6,469 bases of DNA. Origin: an uncultured Erythrobacter sp. (GTDB lineage: Bacteria; Pseudomonadota; Alphaproteobacteria; Sphingomonadales; Sphingomonadaceae). Position 1 is the first letter of the stretch. Each line of letters starts with the position of its first letter. The translations under genes were made by a program, and so were the position numbers. This document shows, piece after piece, positions 5,376 to 6,469 of this stretch. The stretch covers positions 1-6,469 of the forward strand of contig CAMYIQ010000226.1 in NCBI GenBank assembly GCA_947258465.1, given 5' to 3'. Under the pieces are notes generated by a model. The model did not search any database and had not been told where the DNA came from. It was given only the letters and a program-made list of their open reading frames with translations.

Positions 5376-6469
5376 GCGTGTTTCTCCATCGAACGGTCGA
5401 GGGCCTTGGGCGCTGCGGATTTGAACCGACTGCCAATGCCCGACCCGCGGGCGCGGGCCTTGCTGGTGGGTGATTGCTGGGCGGAACCCGAAGACGTCGC
5501 ATAGACCTTGGTCACGCGGGCGCCTCCGCTTCCTCCGGGAGCAGCACCGTCGTTAGCGGCATGTGCGACCGGGGCTGCCGCAACGTCGATCCTGCGCGCC
5601 TGCGAGCTAGCCTGGCTGGCCGCCTGCGCCTGCGTAAGTGCGGTTGCAGGTGCTGCCTGCTGCGGTGACACGACAAGGGCCGATTTCTCATCCCGGTCGG
5701 AGGCGAGGCCGAACACGGTCCAGCCCGCGACCATCGCGCCGGCCACCTTGAGAACGAGGATCATCAAAGCGACATGAACCGCACCGATCATGAAGAAGGC
5801 CATCCCGGCCTGCGGATCGACCTGGCCGGGCGTGGCGGTTAATGCGGTGAGGATCGGCACGGCGAGTTCGAGCATGATGCTGCCGCCGAGCACTGCGAAC
5901 AGCGGGGCGAGCGCGCACAGGGTGAGCCCCTTGACCCAGCCGGTGAACAGTCCGCGCGTGCCATGGAACAGCGCCATGACCACGAAGATCGGCCCCAGTG
6001 CGACAAGCACGCCGAGCGCAATCTTGGTCGTCACCAACAGCCCGACAGTGCCGAGCATGAACAGCATCGCGCCCAGCCACATCATGCCTTCGGGCGAGAA
6101 GGCAGTGAATTCCTCGTTCGCGCCGCTCGCTTCCTGAATGGCGATGAAAACGACGTCGATTTTCTGCGCGAAAGTATCGGTAGCAGACCCTTGTGCCCCG
6201 GTCAGGATGCCCGCGAGATAGTCGGGTGTGGCCACGGCGAGGTTCCACACCACGCTCTGATAGGCGATCCAGCTGGTCGCGAAGGTCAGCACCAGGCCCA
6301 GCGTCATCATGCGCGGGACGAGGCTGCGCACGCCGATATTCGTGCGCCCGGTCAGCAGGGCGAAGGCGAACAGCGCGATGAACAACGTAAGGACCAGCGT
6401 CAGCACGGTGCCGAGCGAGCCGCCCGGCGCGAACAAGCGCCCGAAGGCGGCCGCGCTGGCTTCGCCCGC
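5372..6469 (-). CDS. virB6: VirB6/TrbL-type polytopic inner-membrane protein of a type IV secretion system, partial (N-terminus beyond right edge)
   Basis: The frame is open from the right edge to the stop at 5372, showing 365 residues. The TTG at 6434-6436 is better read as an internal leucine (AAAFGRLFAPGG), because the frame continues upstream and VirB6 proteins usually have an N-terminal periplasmic stretch before the first helix. VirB6 forms part of the inner-membrane channel and contacts substrate in transit. In fragment numbering, hydrophobic helices lie near 19-40, 54-79, 128-148, 150-167, 181-201 and 221-254. A loop of about 48 residues separates the second and third helices, like the large central periplasmic loop of the family. 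A Gly-Trp pair (177-178) lies just before helix five, matching a conserved family tryptophan. The tail of about 110 residues (255-365) is rich in Ala, Ser and Gln and ends strongly basic (SKARARGSGIGSRFKS), which is long for a simple VirB6. It overlaps virB9 by 4 bases. Confidence 0.9.
   Translation of the reverse strand, partial: AGEASAAAFGRLFAPGGSLGTVLTLVLTLFIALFAFALLTGRTNIGVRSLVPRMMTLGLVLTFATSWIAYQSVVWNLAVATPDYLAGILTGAQGSATDTFAQKIDVVFIAIQEASGANEEFTAFSPEGMMWLGAMLFMLGTVGLLVTTKIALGVLVALGPIFVVMALFHGTRGLFTGWVKGLTLCALAPLFAVLGGSIMLELAVPILTALTATPGQVDPQAGMAFFMIGAVHVALMILVLKVAGAMVAGWTVFGLASDRDEKSALVVSPQQAAPATALTQAQAASQASSQARRIDVAAAPVAHAANDGAAPGGSGGARVTKVYATSSGSAQQSPTSKARARGSGIGSRFKSAAPKALDRSMEKHA

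Noticed and set aside
4677..5504. 275-codon plus-strand open frame
   Set aside because: Antisense to virB9 and the virB6 tail, Arg/Gly/Ile-rich with no recognisable domain; a shadow.
6434..6436. TTG as the start codon of VirB6
   Set aside because: The frame stays open to the window edge with VirB6-like residues before it, and VirB6 usually has residues ahead of the first helix, so this is probably an internal leucine of a gene cut by the edge.

Overview
This is a GC-rich alphaproteobacterial window. The style of the TonB-dependent receptor (TBDR) and of the type IV secretion proteins suggests the Sphingomonadales, possibly the Erythrobacter/Sphingopyxis side. That placement rests on pattern recognition, not a search. 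Every gene I can support lies on the minus strand, so the window reads right to left.

Right part (6469 down to 2428): four consecutive genes of a VirB-type type IV secretion system (T4SS), in transcription order virB6 (5' end cut off by the window edge), virB9, virB10 and virB11. They are tightly packed: a 4-nt ATGA overlap for virB6/virB9, a 3-nt gap for virB9/virB10 and a 14-nt gap for virB10/virB11. This looks like one transcript. Together they encode an inner-membrane channel protein (VirB6), two of the outer-membrane core-complex subunits (VirB9, VirB10) and the hexameric traffic ATPase (VirB11). No virB7 or virB8 lies between virB6 and virB9, unlike the Ti-plasmid order. No coupling protein (VirD4), relaxase or effector is visible, so conjugation versus protein export cannot be decided here.

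Spacer (2427 to 2224): 204 bp without a gene. It holds a small hairpin just past virB11 with no T-tract, a pair of overlapping inverted repeats, a weak candidate -10 box, and a strong Shine-Dalgarno (SD) site for the next gene.

Left part (2223 to 1): the first 741 codons of a large outer-membrane TBDR, running off the left edge without a stop. It has a signal peptide, TonB box, plug and most of the barrel. Its unusual points are a cysteine-containing plug loop in place of the usual VGVYVDGV-like motif, three closely spaced cysteine pairs, and a textbook 12-residue EF-hand-like calcium loop.

The T4SS and the receptor are probably separate transcription units that happen to be neighbours. I found no RNA genes, mobile elements, CRISPR arrays or broken genes. 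I do not see a clearly undescribed system; the findings are departures from family norms that could be tested.
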